Part shown: one piece after another, positions 26,232 to 38,734 of the stretch
Layout of the letters: every line of letters starts with the position of its first letter
Position numbering within the stretch: position 1 is the stretch's first letter
Translations under genes and position numbers: made by a program
Notes under the pieces: model-generated
What the model saw: only the letters and a program-made list of their open reading frames with translations
What the model was told of the DNA's origin: nothing
The model's database searches: none
NCBI GenBank assembly: GCA_017792445.1
Contig: CP051232.1
Coordinates: 3,756,001-3,820,000, forward strand
Length of the DNA stretch: 64,000 nt
Reading direction: 5' to 3'
DNA from: Maritimibacter sp.
Lineage (GTDB): Bacteria; Pseudomonadota; Alphaproteobacteria; Rhodobacterales; Rhodobacteraceae

Positions 26232-26750
26232 ATGTATCGCACGACCCTTATCGCCATGGCCTGTCTGGCCGCCCAGCCGCTGATGGCGCAGGACGACACC
26301 GCCACCGAGACGCCGCCACCGGTGATCGAGGACAGCAGCGACGGCGACATGGCCTCTGACACCGCGCCCGCGGAAGAACCGGCGGGCATGATGCACAACG
26401 CGCCGCTCATCGCGGCCGGCGCGCTGGACGACGCCGCGATCTACTCGCTGGGCGAGACCTACGATCAGGCGATCTGGGACAGCGGCGAGCCGTTTGGCCC
26501 GATAACGACCGGCTGGAACGAGATCGGCGACGTCGAGGACGTGGTGCTGGACAGCTCGGCCATGGTGGTCGGCGTGACGGTCGACGTGGGCGGCTTCCTC
26601 GGCATCGGTCAGACCACCGTGCTTCTGCCGACCGACGATCTGCGTCTGGTGCAGACGCCCGAGGATGGCGGTTTCTACATCGTGACCCGTATGAGCCGCG
26701 AGCAGATCGAGGACGCGGAAGAGATCGAGACGCTTCTGGGCGAAGACTGA
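26232..26750 (+). CDS. Exported PRC-barrel-like protein
   Basis: A 172-residue protein with signal peptide MYRTTLIAMACLAAQPLMAQ, an acidic, threonine/proline-rich linker to about 55, and a small beta-barrel-like domain (WNEIGDVEDVVLDSSAMVVGVTVDVGGFLGIGQTTVLLPTDDL) typical of PRC-barrel proteins. It probably resides in the periplasm. Role unknown. ATG 26232 follows GCGAGGATACC. A structured intergenic element begins three bases after the stop and separates it from the convergent eno gene. Confidence 0.8.
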   Translation: MYRTTLIAMACLAAQPLMAQDDTATETPPPVIEDSSDGDMASDTAPAEEPAGMMHNAPLIAAGALDDAAIYSLGETYDQAIWDSGEPFGPITTGWNEIGDVEDVVLDSSAMVVGVTVDVGGFLGIGQTTVLLPTDDLRLVQTPEDGGFYIVTRMSREQIEDAEEIETLLGED

Positions 26751-26753
26751 CCT

Positions 26754-26827
26754 CTTCTTTGGTCTGAAAATATCCCAGTGGGGTGCGGGGGGACAGCGTC
26801 CCCCCGTCCGGATCGGATCGCCGCAGG
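26754..26827 (+). repeat. Structured intergenic element with leader and hairpins (copy 2)
   Basis: Leader CTTCTTTGGTCTG then AAAATATCCC (26754-26776), followed by the perfect hairpin GGGGGGAC-AGC-GTCCCCCC (26787-26805) and an imperfect one around CGCCGCAGGCG. The leader is nearly the same as the one at 43893-43915 on the minus strand. It starts three bases after the stop of the exported PRC gene. Confidence 0.72.
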
Positions 26828-26836
26828 CGGTCCGAT

Positions 26837-28291
<1,455 letters not shown>

Positions 28292-29698
28292 TCAGCAGGA
28301 GTAGTACATCTTGAACTCGACCGGGTGCGGCGTGTGTTCGAAGGCGTAGATCTCTTCCCACTTGAGGTCCATGTAGCCCTCGATCTGGCCTTTGGTGAAC
28401 ACGTCACCGGCCAGCAGGAAGTCGCAGTCCTTCTCCAGCTCGTCCATGGCTTCGCGAAGCGAGGCGCAGACGGTCGGGATACCGGCCAGCTCTTCCGGCG
28501 GCAGGTCGTACAGGTCTTTGTCCATCGCCGCGCCGGGATCGATCTTGTTCTTGATGCCGTCGAGGCCAGCCATCAGCAGGGCCGAGAAGCACAGGTACGG
28601 GTTCGACGACGGGTCGGGGAAGCGGGCTTCCACGCGCTTGGCCTTCGGCGATTCCGCCCACGGGATCCGGACGCAGCCAGAACGGTTGCGGGCCGAGTAG
28701 GCGCGCAGAACGGGGGCTTCGAAGCCCGGGATCAGGCGCTTGTACGAGTTGGTCGACGGGTTGGTGAAGGCGTTCAGGGCCTTGGCGTGCTTCAGGATGC
28801 CGCCGATGTACCACAGGGCCTCGTCGCTGAGGTCGGCGTACTTGTCACCGGCGAACAGCGGCTTGCCATCTTTCCAGACCGACATGTTCACGTGCATGCC
28901 CGTGCCGTTGTCGCCTGCGATCGGCTTCGGCATGAAGGTGGCCGACTTGCCGTAGGCGGCGGCGACCTGGTGGATGACGTACTTGTACTTCTGCAGCTCG
29001 TCGGCCTGGTGGGTGACGGTGCCGAAGATCAGGCCAAGCTCGTGCTGGCACGAAGCAACCTCGTGGTGGTGCTTGTCGACCTTCATGCCCATGCGCTTCA
29101 TGGTCGACAGCATCTCGCCGCGGATGTCCTGCGCGTCGTCGATCGGCGGAACCGGGAAGTAGCCGCCCTTGACGCCGGGACGGTGGCCCATGTTGCCCAT
29201 CTCGTAGTCGGTGTCGGTGTTCCAAGCGGCGTCGAGCGCGTCGACCTCGTAGGACACCTTGTTCATCGCCACAGAGTATTTGACGTTGTCGAACAGGAAG
29301 AATTCAGCTTCCGGGCCCATGTAGGCCGCGTCGCCGATGCCCGAGGACTTCAGGTAGGCCTCTGCCTTCTCGGCGGTGCCGCGCGGGTCGCGGTCGTAGG
29401 CTTCCATGGTGTCCGGTTCCACGACGGTACAGTGGATCGCCATGGTCTTCTCGGCGAAGAAGGGGTCCATGTAGGTCGACGCCGCGTCGGGCATCAGTTT
29501 CATGTCGGACTGGTCGATCGACTTCCAGCCGGCGATGGACGAACCGTCGAACATGAAGCCTTCTTCCAGGAAGTCCTCGTCGACCTGGTCGGACATGACG
29601 GTCACGTGTTGCAGCTTGCCGCGCGGATCGGTGAAGCGGATGTCGACGTATTCGACCTCTTCATCCTTGATCGTCTTGATAACGTCAGCGTTGCTCAT
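28292..29698 (-). CDS. glnA: Glutamine synthetase, type I
   Basis: A 468-residue type I glutamine synthetase making glutamine from glutamate, ammonia and ATP. Motifs: FDGSSIAGWK, MGPEAEFFLFD, the ATP-binding KPIAGDNGTGMHVNMSVWKDG, NRSGCVRIPW, and KDLYDLPPEE carrying the tyrosine that is adenylylated in the regulated class. The neighbour glnB supports control by P-II and adenylyltransferase. Start ATG 29698, 58 bases after glnB, with GGGAAAAACA upstream. Confidence 0.98.
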   Translation of the reverse strand: MSNADVIKTIKDEEVEYVDIRFTDPRGKLQHVTVMSDQVDEDFLEEGFMFDGSSIAGWKSIDQSDMKLMPDAASTYMDPFFAEKTMAIHCTVVEPDTMEAYDRDPRGTAEKAEAYLKSSGIGDAAYMGPEAEFFLFDNVKYSVAMNKVSYEVDALDAAWNTDTDYEMGNMGHRPGVKGGYFPVPPIDDAQDIRGEMLSTMKRMGMKVDKHHHEVASCQHELGLIFGTVTHQADELQKYKYVIHQVAAAYGKSATFMPKPIAGDNGTGMHVNMSVWKDGKPLFAGDKYADLSDEALWYIGGILKHAKALNAFTNPSTNSYKRLIPGFEAPVLRAYSARNRSGCVRIPWAESPKAKRVEARFPDPSSNPYLCFSALLMAGLDGIKNKIDPGAAMDKDLYDLPPEELAGIPTVCASLREAMDELEKDCDFLLAGDVFTKGQIEGYMDLKWEEIYAFEHTPHPVEFKMYYSC

Positions 29699-29755
29699 TG
29701 TTTTTCCCTTGTCGTGGAACGGTATTCGGTTGTCTGAGATATTTCGGAACGCGTC

Positions 29756-30130
<375 letters not shown>

Positions 30131-30273
30131 TCAAGATCATTTCTATTGGACCCCCACAATTCGCGAGGGTGACAGCCCAGCGTAGCACGTAGGGAAATCC
30201 GGGGTGGTGATTAAATTTTATGCGGTTTGATCGTTGATGCGTCAATATGGGAATGGGGAGGAAGTGAATCCGA

Positions 30274-30960
30274 ATGACAATAGCGATTACGCCCGCAGAA
30301 ATGCGCGAAGTCGAGGCAAAGGCGATCTCCTCGGGGTTGACGACCGGGCTTGGGTTGATGGAGCGCGCCGGCGCCAGCGTGGTGGAAGCGATCCTTGCGA
30401 AATGGCCAACGGACGTGGACGCGCCGCGTCGGGCGGTGGTGCTGTGCGGGCCCGGCAACAACGGCGGTGACGGGTTCGTCGTCGCGCGCCTGCTGCACGA
30501 AAAGGGCTGGACCGTGGTCGTCGGACTTTACGGCGACCCTGCGAAACTGCCGCCCGACGCCCGCACAAATTACGAGCGCTGGTGCGCCATCGGAACGGTC
30601 GAAAGCTTCCCGCCCGCGACCTCTTATGAACCGTTCCTTGGCGTCTACGCCCCCGGTGCGGTCTTCGTCGACGCGCTGTTCGGCATCGGCCTGTCGCGCC
30701 CGATCGACTTCGACCTTTTTACCGGCGTCTGCGGGCTGGTCGAGAATACCTTCGCGGCGAACTGGAACGTGGTCGCCATCGACATCCCCACCGGGCTTGA
30801 CGCCGAAACCGGCGCGCTGCTGTGCGGTCCGCCGCCGCATCCCGGCATTGCCGCCGCCGCCGATCTGACCGTGACCTTCCACGCCCCCAAGACCGGACAC
30901 CTGACCGGCGAGGGGCCGGCGGTCTGCGGCGAACTGGTGGTCAAGGACATCGGTCTGTGA
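30274..30960 (+). CDS. nnrE: NAD(P)H-hydrate epimerase (YjeF N-terminal domain)
   Basis: A 228-residue epimerase that interconverts R and S forms of damaged hydrated NAD(P)H. It shows the YjeF_N pattern LMERAGASVVEAIL, VVLCGPGNNGGDGFVVARLL, FVDALFGIGLSRPI, and IDIPTGLDAETGALLCG, ending TVTFHAPKTGHLTGEGP. In most bacteria this is fused to the dehydratase; here the frame closes at 30960 and the dehydratase starts 46 bases later in another frame. It starts at ATG 30274 with GGGGAGGAAG-type purines upstream and is divergent from glnB. Confidence 0.95.
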   Translation: MTIAITPAEMREVEAKAISSGLTTGLGLMERAGASVVEAILAKWPTDVDAPRRAVVLCGPGNNGGDGFVVARLLHEKGWTVVVGLYGDPAKLPPDARTNYERWCAIGTVESFPPATSYEPFLGVYAPGAVFVDALFGIGLSRPIDFDLFTGVCGLVENTFAANWNVVAIDIPTGLDAETGALLCGPPPHPGIAAAADLTVTFHAPKTGHLTGEGPAVCGELVVKDIGL

Positions 30961-31006
30961 CCCGCCGCCGCTTCTTCTGACCGAAACTCTCCCCGCCGGA
31001 GGCAGA

Positions 31007-31858
31007 ATGTCCGACACAGTCCCCGAAATCGGCGCCACGCCCGAAATGTGGGAGCGGCTGGCCAAGCGCTCTGACAACCACAAGTACGGCCACGGCCATG
31101 TGCTCGTCCTGAGCGGCGGGCCGGGCCGGGGCGGTGCCGCCCGGATGGCGGCGCGGGGTGCGCTGCGGATCGGCGCCGGTCTGGTGACGCTGGGCGTGCC
31201 GCCCGCCGCGCAACAGGAGAACGCCGCCCGGCTCGACGCGATCATGCTGCGCCGTGTGGCCGACGCCGCCGCGCTGACCGGGTTGCTGGAGGATCAGCGG
31301 CTGAACGCGGTTTGCATCGGGCCGGGGCTGGGCCTGACCGACGACCACGCCGCGCTTGTCGCCGCCGTGCTGGCCGCCGGACGGGCGACCTTGCTGGACG
31401 CGGACGCGCTGACGCTTCTGTCCCGCGACCCGGTGCTGGCGGACATGCTGCACGAGGGCTGCGTCCTGACGCCCCACGCGGGCGAGTTCGGACGGCTGTT
31501 CCCCGCCATCGCCGAGAACGTGCCCGACCGCATCGACGCCACCCGCGCCGCCGCGGCACAGGCGGGCTGCACCGTGCTGCTGAAGGGTGCGGTGACCGCC
31601 ATCGCCAGCGCCGACGGCACCACCGCCATCCACCGCGCCGAAGGCCCGCGCGCCGCGCCGTGGCTGGCGACCGCTGGGGCAGGGGACGTGCTGGCGGGCT
31701 TCGTCTCGGGGCTGCTGGCGCGGGGCTTCGATCCGCTTCAGGCCGCCGAGACCGCCGCGTGGCTGCATGTCGAATGCGCCCGTGCCTTCGGCCCCGGCCT
31801 GATCGCCGAGGACCTGCCCGACATGCTGCCACAGGTCTTCCGCACGCTCGGTCTGTAA
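31007..31858 (+). CDS. nnrD: ADP-dependent NAD(P)H-hydrate dehydratase (YjeF C-terminal domain)
   Basis: A 283-residue ribokinase-like enzyme that removes water from S-NAD(P)HX. Signature blocks: KYGHGHVLVLSGGPGRGGAARMAARGALRIGAGLVTLG, AVCIGPGLG, LLDADALTLL, LTPHAGEFGRLFP, and the active GAGDVLAGFVSGLLARG. It has its own ribosome site (CCGGAGGCAGA) before ATG 31007. The sequence between the two genes reads PPPLLLTETLPAGG in the dehydratase frame, which looks like the linker of a fused ancestor. Confidence 0.95.
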   Translation: MSDTVPEIGATPEMWERLAKRSDNHKYGHGHVLVLSGGPGRGGAARMAARGALRIGAGLVTLGVPPAAQQENAARLDAIMLRRVADAAALTGLLEDQRLNAVCIGPGLGLTDDHAALVAAVLAAGRATLLDADALTLLSRDPVLADMLHEGCVLTPHAGEFGRLFPAIAENVPDRIDATRAAAAQAGCTVLLKGAVTAIASADGTTAIHRAEGPRAAPWLATAGAGDVLAGFVSGLLARGFDPLQAAETAAWLHVECARAFGPGLIAEDLPDMLPQVFRTLGL

Positions 31859-31927
31859 CGGGTCAGGCTTGTTCTGCCCGGAAGCAGCTCTGTCAGAGGC
31901 TCCGACGCCTGTGGATCGCCCGCCGGT

Positions 31928-32881
31928 TCAGGCAGAGCAACTCGCCCCGCCCAGCACGCAGAACTTGGCGCAATGCGGGTGGTTCAACTGCACCGCGCCT
32001 TCGGCGTCGGCCAGCGTCTCGCCCAGCTCGAACTGCGGGTCATAGGGCAGAAGGGTGCAGGCCACCACGGCAGGGCGGGCGGCGCCCTTGCGCTTGACCA
32101 CCATCCGGCTGGACGCGCACATCACCTGTTCGGGCGCCTTGTTCAGGATGCCCCAGCAGGCGGTGGTGATCTCGGGCACCTCGACGCGCTCGTCCATTTC
32201 GGGAAACAGAACCGTCTGGCCCGGGTCGGCAGCGTCGATGGCAAAGCCATGGCGGGCGTAAAACCCGGCATAGCCCGCGCGCGCCTCTGCTTCGTCCTCG
32301 TGCCACAGGGTGCGCCCGGCCACCGTCATCCGCGCGCCGGTGTCGCGCAGCCATTCCATCCCCTCGACCGTCTTCGCGAAACTGCCTGCGCCGCGTTCCT
32401 CGTCGTGCTTCTCCGCCGACCAGTGATCGACCGAGATCCGTAGAGTCAGGCGGTCGCCATACTCTGCCACCAGCGTCGCCAGCCCTTCGCGCACGCGGGG
32501 CCGCATCATCGGCCGCATCGCGTTGGTGAGGATCAGCACCTCGTAGCCGCGCACCAGCGACCGGCGGGCCATCTCGACCATCTCGGGGTTCATGAAGGGC
32601 TCGCCGCCGGTAAAGCCGATCTCGCGCACGTCCCAGTTCCGGGCCTCAAGCTGGTCGAGGAAATCGGACACCTCGTCGGCGGTCAGATAGACAAGCCGGT
32701 CGTTCTCGGGCGAGCTTTCGATATAGCAGTTCACGCACTCGATGTTGCACAGCGTCCCGGTGTTGAACCACAGCGTCTGCGGATCGGACAGCGGCACAGA
32801 GGCGCGCGTTTCTCCCTTCGCGGTCACGAAGGGGTCCGAGAACTTAGCATGTTCCGCGTTTTCGAGCGCCTGATCTTTCAT
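31928..32881 (-). CDS. Radical SAM protein
   Basis: A 317-residue radical SAM enzyme. The CxxxCxxC iron-sulfur motif is CNIECVNC near residues 45-52, and the SAM-binding GGEP sits in GFTGGEPFMNPEMVEM. Extra cysteines at the C-terminus (HPHCAKFCVLGGASCSA) may bind an auxiliary cluster. The reaction is unknown. It stands alone between the NAD(P)HX repair genes and zwf. Start ATG 32881. Confidence 0.92.
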   Translation of the reverse strand: MKDQALENAEHAKFSDPFVTAKGETRASVPLSDPQTLWFNTGTLCNIECVNCYIESSPENDRLVYLTADEVSDFLDQLEARNWDVREIGFTGGEPFMNPEMVEMARRSLVRGYEVLILTNAMRPMMRPRVREGLATLVAEYGDRLTLRISVDHWSAEKHDEERGAGSFAKTVEGMEWLRDTGARMTVAGRTLWHEDEAEARAGYAGFYARHGFAIDAADPGQTVLFPEMDERVEVPEITTACWGILNKAPEQVMCASSRMVVKRKGAARPAVVACTLLPYDPQFELGETLADAEGAVQLNHPHCAKFCVLGGASCSA

Positions 32882-33021
32882 TCCGTCTCCGCCGGTTTGC
32901 GTTTCATGACAGCTTAGTCCCCGGACATTCCGACGAAAACCCGCACAAATGGCGCATGTCGCGGTTGTGATGCCGCATCCTCGCGCTAGACTTGGCGGGA
33001 AGTTGTGATAAATCCAGCCCC

Positions 33022-33033
33022 GTTAGCGCTAAC
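33022..33033. promoter_or_regulatory. Perfect palindromic operator upstream of zwf
   Basis: GTTAGCGCTAAC is a perfect 12-base palindrome 22 bases before the zwf ATG, overlapping the position where the transcript would start. Close relatives occur upstream of fba (23381) and pdhA (14015). The symmetry and CG centre are typical of LacI-family sites; a repressor blocking zwf-pgl-pgi would fit. Confidence 0.62.
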
Positions 33034-33054
33034 CACATCCCGGAAAGGTCGCTC

Positions 33055-34512
33055 ATGGTCTCCCGCGTCATCCCTGTGGATCCCTTCGATCTGGTCATCT
33101 TTGGCGGCACCGGCGATCTGGCCCGCCGCAAGATCCTGCCGGGCCTCTACCGCCGGTTCTGGGCAGGCCAGATGCCCGAGGACGCCCGCATCGTCGGCTG
33201 CTCCCGTCACGACATGTCCGACAAGGACTATCGCGAGGAAGTCCGCGCCGCGATTCAGGAATTCGCGCTTGAAGGCAAGGACGACGCCGACAAGATCGAC
33301 GCCTTCCTTGAAATCATCAGCTTCGTCGCGGTGGATGCTACCGGCGACAAGGGCTGGACGGAGCTGGCCAAGAAGGTGCGCGAGGACGTGGTCCATGCGT
33401 TCTATTTCTCGGTCGGTCCCAGCCTGTTCGGCGATCTGGCCGAGCGGCTGCACAAGTACAAGATGGCCGGCAAGGAGACCCGCATCGTGGTCGAAAAGCC
33501 CTTCGGCCACGACCTGAAGTCCGCCAAGGCGCTGAACGCGACGCTGCGCAAGTATTTCGCGGAAGAGCAGATCTACCGCATCGACCACTATCTCGGGAAA
33601 GAGACGGTGCAGAACCTGATGGCGGTCCGCTTCGGCAACGTCCTGTTCGAGCCGCTGTGGAACGCGCTGTACGTCGATCACATCCAGATCACCGTGGCCG
33701 AGACGGTGGGCGTCGGCGGGCGCGGCAGCTATTACGACAAGTCCGGCGCGATGCGGGACATGGTGCAGAACCACCTGATGCAGCTTCTGTGCCTGATCGC
33801 GATGGAGCCGCCGCACCATTTCGAGCCAGACGCGGTGCGCGACGAGAAGCTGAAGGTGATCCGCGCGCTCGACCCGGTTCAGCCCGAGGACATCGTGCGG
33901 GGCCAGTACGAGGGCGACGACAAGGTCGCGAGCTATTTCGACGATGTCGAGGACAACGGCTCGATCACCGAAAGCTTCATCGCGATGAAGCTGCACATCT
34001 CGAACTGGCGCTGGAAGGGCACGCCGATCTACGTGCGCACCGGCAAGCGCATGAAGGCGCGCGCCTCCGAGATCGCGGTGGTGTTCAAGCACCCGCCGCA
34101 CTCGATCTTCGGTGAGAAGTCGAACGACCGGCGCGGCAACGTGCTGGTGATCCGGCTCCAGCCGAACGAGGGCATGAACCTGCGCGTCACCATCAAAGAG
34201 CCGGGGCCGGGCGGAATGCGCCTGATCGAGGTGCCGCTGGATATGTCCTTCGCCGAGGCGCTGGGGCCGGACGCGGGTGACGTGGCCGACGCCTATGAAC
34301 GCCTGATCATGGACGTGATCCGGGGCAACCAGACCCTGTTCATGCGCGGCGACGAGGTCGAGGCCGCCTGGGCCTGGGCCGATCCGATCATCGGCACGTG
34401 GGAAGAGTCGGGCGAGCGTCCGAAACCCTATGCCCCCGGCACCACCGGGCCGGAGGAATCGCTGATGCTGCTGTACCGCGAGGGACGCCGCTGGCGCGAC
34501 GTGAAGGCATGA
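33055..34512 (+). CDS. zwf: Glucose-6-phosphate 1-dehydrogenase
   Basis: A 485-residue NADP-dependent enzyme, first step of the Entner-Doudoroff and pentose phosphate routes. The Rossmann motif FGGTGDLARRKILPGLY is near residue 15, and the active-site block YRIDHYLGKETVQNL near 180. Start MVSRVIP at 33055 has GGAAAGG upstream; an upstream in-frame ATG overlaps the operator region and is unlikely. Its stop overlaps the start of pgl (ATGA). First gene of zwf-pgl-pgi. Confidence 0.97.
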   Translation: MVSRVIPVDPFDLVIFGGTGDLARRKILPGLYRRFWAGQMPEDARIVGCSRHDMSDKDYREEVRAAIQEFALEGKDDADKIDAFLEIISFVAVDATGDKGWTELAKKVREDVVHAFYFSVGPSLFGDLAERLHKYKMAGKETRIVVEKPFGHDLKSAKALNATLRKYFAEEQIYRIDHYLGKETVQNLMAVRFGNVLFEPLWNALYVDHIQITVAETVGVGGRGSYYDKSGAMRDMVQNHLMQLLCLIAMEPPHHFEPDAVRDEKLKVIRALDPVQPEDIVRGQYEGDDKVASYFDDVEDNGSITESFIAMKLHISNWRWKGTPIYVRTGKRMKARASEIAVVFKHPPHSIFGEKSNDRRGNVLVIRLQPNEGMNLRVTIKEPGPGGMRLIEVPLDMSFAEALGPDAGDVADAYERLIMDVIRGNQTLFMRGDEVEAAWAWADPIIGTWEESGERPKPYAPGTTGPEESLMLLYREGRRWRDVKA

Positions 34513-35183
34513 ACTTCGTCGAATACGCCGACCGCGAGATGATGATGATGGACCTTGCCAACAAGCTGGCGGGCGAACTCAACAGTCATCTGATGCACGA
34601 CGACACGGCGACGCTTGCCGTGCCCGGTGGCACCACGCCGGGGCCGGTGTTCGACGACCTCTGCGCCGCGCGGCTGGACTGGGGCCGGGTGAAGGTCATG
34701 CTGACGGACGAACGCTGGGTGCCGGGCGACAGCGACCGTTCGAACACCAAGCTGATCCGCGAGCGCCTGCTGGTCAGCCGCGCCTCGTCCGCCAGCTACA
34801 TCCCGCTTTATGCCGACGTGCCCGAGCCCGAGGACAAGCTGGAGGCCCTGCGCGAGAGGGTCGAGGCGGCGTTGCCGATCACCGTGCTGCTGCTGGGCAT
34901 GGGCGACGACATGCATACCGCGTCGCTGTTCCCGCATGGCGACGGGCTGGCCGAAGCGCTGGCTCCGGACGCGCCGGTCCTGCTGCCGGTCCGCACACCG
35001 GACCAGCCCGAGGCCCGCGTCACCCTGTCGGCCCGCGTCCTGAAGGACGCGATGTCGACCCATATCGTCATCACCGGCGCCAAGAAGCGCGAGGCGCTGG
35101 AACGCGCCCGGAAAGAGCGTGACCCGATGGCCGCGCCGGTGATTTCCATCCTTCCCGAAGCAACGGTCCACTGGGCCGAGTAA
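34509..35183 (+). CDS. pgl: 6-Phosphogluconolactonase
   Basis: A 224-residue lactonase that opens 6-phosphogluconolactone made by Zwf. It has [37 protein letters not shown] and [18 protein letters not shown], the family signature with the active histidine. ATG 34509 overlaps the zwf stop by four bases, so translation is coupled. The isomerase gene pgi follows after 35 bases. Confidence 0.95.
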   Translation: MNFVEYADREMMMMDLANKLAGELNSHLMHDDTATLAVPGGTTPGPVFDDLCAARLDWGRVKVMLTDERWVPGDSDRSNTKLIRERLLVSRASSASYIPLYADVPEPEDKLEALRERVEAALPITVLLLGMGDDMHTASLFPHGDGLAEALAPDAPVLLPVRTPDQPEARVTLSARVLKDAMSTHIVITGAKKREALERARKERDPMAAPVISILPEATVHWAE

Positions 35184-35218
35184 AGCCGGGCAGAGCAAAA
35201 ACGGGCGGAGTACAACCG

Positions 35219-36826
<1,608 letters not shown>

Positions 36827-37099
36827 ACCGGGTCGAACCGCCCCCTCCCGATCGGGAGCACGGTCGCTCCGCAATCGAGAGGGACGCGGAACGCGGCGGG
36901 ACCTAAACAAGGGTTCCGGCTCCGCGCCTTATGCTCAGACACGAAGTGACTTAAGGTAAAGTTTCATCCTGGCTGCATGTTTTGCGGCGCGGATCGGCGA
37001 CAAGTCGCTGATAACTCTCGCAGTCCCCGACGGCCGTTAACCTTACCGGCGATGCTGTGCCGAACGACGCGAATGTGTCTTGCAAACTCATTGAAATTT

Positions 37100-38239
37100 A
37101 TGAATGATCCAGTCCGCTCGCGAACAGGGGGACGCTTGAGAGTGAAGGCCGAACTACATCCGAGGCAGGGCGCGCGGCTGGCTGCGCTTGCCAGCTACGA
37201 CATCCTGGATACGCCCCCCGAAGAGGCATTCGAAGAGGTCGTCGGGCTTGTTGCGCGTATCTGCGAGGTGCCGATCGCGCTGGTCTCGCTGGTCGAGGAA
37301 CACCGCCAGTGGTTCAAGGCGCGGTTGGGGCTGGACGCGTCCGAAACGCCCGTCGAACAGTCGATCTGTTCGCATGCGATCCTCGGCGACGGTATCCTGG
37401 AAATCGAGGACACGCAGACCGATCCCCGCAGCGCCGACAACCCGCTGTGCATGGGCGACCGCGCGTTCCGCTTTTACGCGGGCGCGCCGCTGATCACGCC
37501 GGACGGGTTGCCGCTTGGGTCGCTATGCGTGCTGGACTACACGCCGCGCAAGCTGACCGAAGTGCAGCGCGAGACGCTGCGGGTGATGGCTAAGCAGGTG
37601 ATGGCGCAGCTGGACCTGCGCCTGTCGCTGCGCACCGCCGACACGCTGCGCCGCGAGATCGACCACCGGGTGAAGAACTCGCTGCAATCGCTGGCGGCCG
37701 TCGCCCGGTTCGAGGCGCGCCGGTCCAAAAGCGACGACGCCAAGCAGGCGCTGGAACGGGTCGGCCGCCGGATCGGCTCGGTCGCGGTAGTCCACGAACA
37801 GCTGTACCGCACCGGCACCGACCACACCGTCGCGCTGGACGCCTATCTTGAGAACCTCGCCCGCCACCTGACCGAGATCGCGCCGGATGGGATCACGGTC
37901 AGCGGCACCGCGCCGGCGGTTCAGATCGCCTCGGCCGACGCGGCGATGGTGGGGGTTCTGTTCAACGAGACCGCCGCCAACGCGTTCAAACATGCGTTTC
38001 CGGGCGAGCGGGAGGGGCACGTCCGCTATACGGCCGAACAGCTCGCCGACGGCCGGATCCGGTTCTCCTGCGAGGACGATGGCATCGGTCTGCCGGACGA
38101 GGCCGCGACGACGCGCGACGGTCTGGGCACGATGCTGGGCGAGGTGATCAGCCTCGAGCTTGACGGCATGCTGGATGTGACGCGTCTTGACCCCGGTCTT
38201 CGCATCACGCTCGAGTTCACCCCGAAAGAGCCCGGGTAG
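37100..38239 (+). CDS. GAF-domain sensor histidine kinase, HisKA_2 type
   Basis: About 379 residues. A GAF domain (about 20-165; VGLVARICEVPIALVSLVEEHRQWFKARLGLDASETP, with ICSHAIL and FYAGAPLITPDGLPLGSLCVLD) precedes a HisKA_2 dimerisation helix with the phospho-acceptor histidine in REIDHRVKNSLQSL, and an HATPase domain with an N-box (FNETAANAFKHAF) and a DDGIGLPDE G-box. No transmembrane segment or partner response regulator is seen nearby. The start is uncertain: ATG 37100 is used, but GTG 37142 in the same frame is preceded by GGGGGA. Confidence 0.88.
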   Translation: MNDPVRSRTGGRLRVKAELHPRQGARLAALASYDILDTPPEEAFEEVVGLVARICEVPIALVSLVEEHRQWFKARLGLDASETPVEQSICSHAILGDGILEIEDTQTDPRSADNPLCMGDRAFRFYAGAPLITPDGLPLGSLCVLDYTPRKLTEVQRETLRVMAKQVMAQLDLRLSLRTADTLRREIDHRVKNSLQSLAAVARFEARRSKSDDAKQALERVGRRIGSVAVVHEQLYRTGTDHTVALDAYLENLARHLTEIAPDGITVSGTAPAVQIASADAAMVGVLFNETAANAFKHAFPGEREGHVRYTAEQLADGRIRFSCEDDGIGLPDEAATTRDGLGTMLGEVISLELDGMLDVTRLDPGLRITLEFTPKEPG

Positions 38240-38444
38240 GGTGCGCATGAATGCGCACCGTACGTTGGGGTGCGGATCGGGTGTGGTTGGTGCGCATGAA
38301 TGCGCACCGTACGTTGGGGTGCGGATCGGGTATGGTTGGTGCGCATGAATGCGCACCGTACATTTTGATGCGGATCGGGGGTGGTTGGTGCGCATGAATG
38401 CGCACCCTACGCGACGGACCGTAGGGTGCGCACTTGTGCGCACC
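38240..38444. repeat. Tandem array of a 49-base palindromic unit
   Basis: Four copies of GGTGCGCATGAATGCGCACC start at 38240, 38289, 38338 and 38387, exactly 49 bases apart, each followed by a less conserved spacer ending GGATCGGG..TGGTT. A fifth, changed copy (GGTGCGCACTTGTGCGCACC) begins at 38425. TGCGCACCCTAC at 38399-38410 and GTAGGGTGCGCA at 38421-38432 form an extra perfect inverted repeat. The array lies between the kinase gene and a tRNA. Confidence 0.92.
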
Positions 38445-38517
38445 GTACAAAACGCACACCACAAACCACACACCGGACAAAACCCGCGCGCGCCATACCT
38501 CTCACATCGAGAAATCC

Positions 38518-38591
38518 TGGAGCGGGTGAAGGGAATCGAACCCTCGTCTTAAGCTTGGGAAGCTCCTGCTCTACCATTGAGCTACACCCGC
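38518..38591 (-). tRNA. tRNA-Gly (anticodon CCC)
   Basis: Read on the minus strand it starts GCGGGTGTAGCTCAATGGTA and ends CACCCGCTCCA, with the CCA encoded. The acceptor pairs GCGGGTG with CACCCGC. D arm GCTC/GAGC, T arm with GGTTCGATTCC. The anticodon loop TTCCCAA places CCC at 38557-38559, decoding GGG. The first anticodon stem pair is a G-A mismatch, otherwise all arms are intact. Confidence 0.95.
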
Positions 38592-38734
38592 CCGGGTGAA
38601 CGGGAGATAGCCCCTGCCGCTTTGCCAGTCAATGGGCTCGCGGACGCCGCAATACCGGGTGCGGGGCGCCGTCCGGACCGGGTGCACGGCACCGTGATCG
38701 CCGGTGCATTGCCATTCCGCCGCGGCGCCCGAAT

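Noticed and set aside
36845-36858. Terminator after pgi
   Set aside because: CTCCCGATCGGGAG is a palindrome without a loop and no uridine tract follows; it may be an operator but there is no partner site.
38240-38444. CRISPR array
   Set aside because: Period 49 with palindromic units and similar, not unique, spacers; no cas genes.
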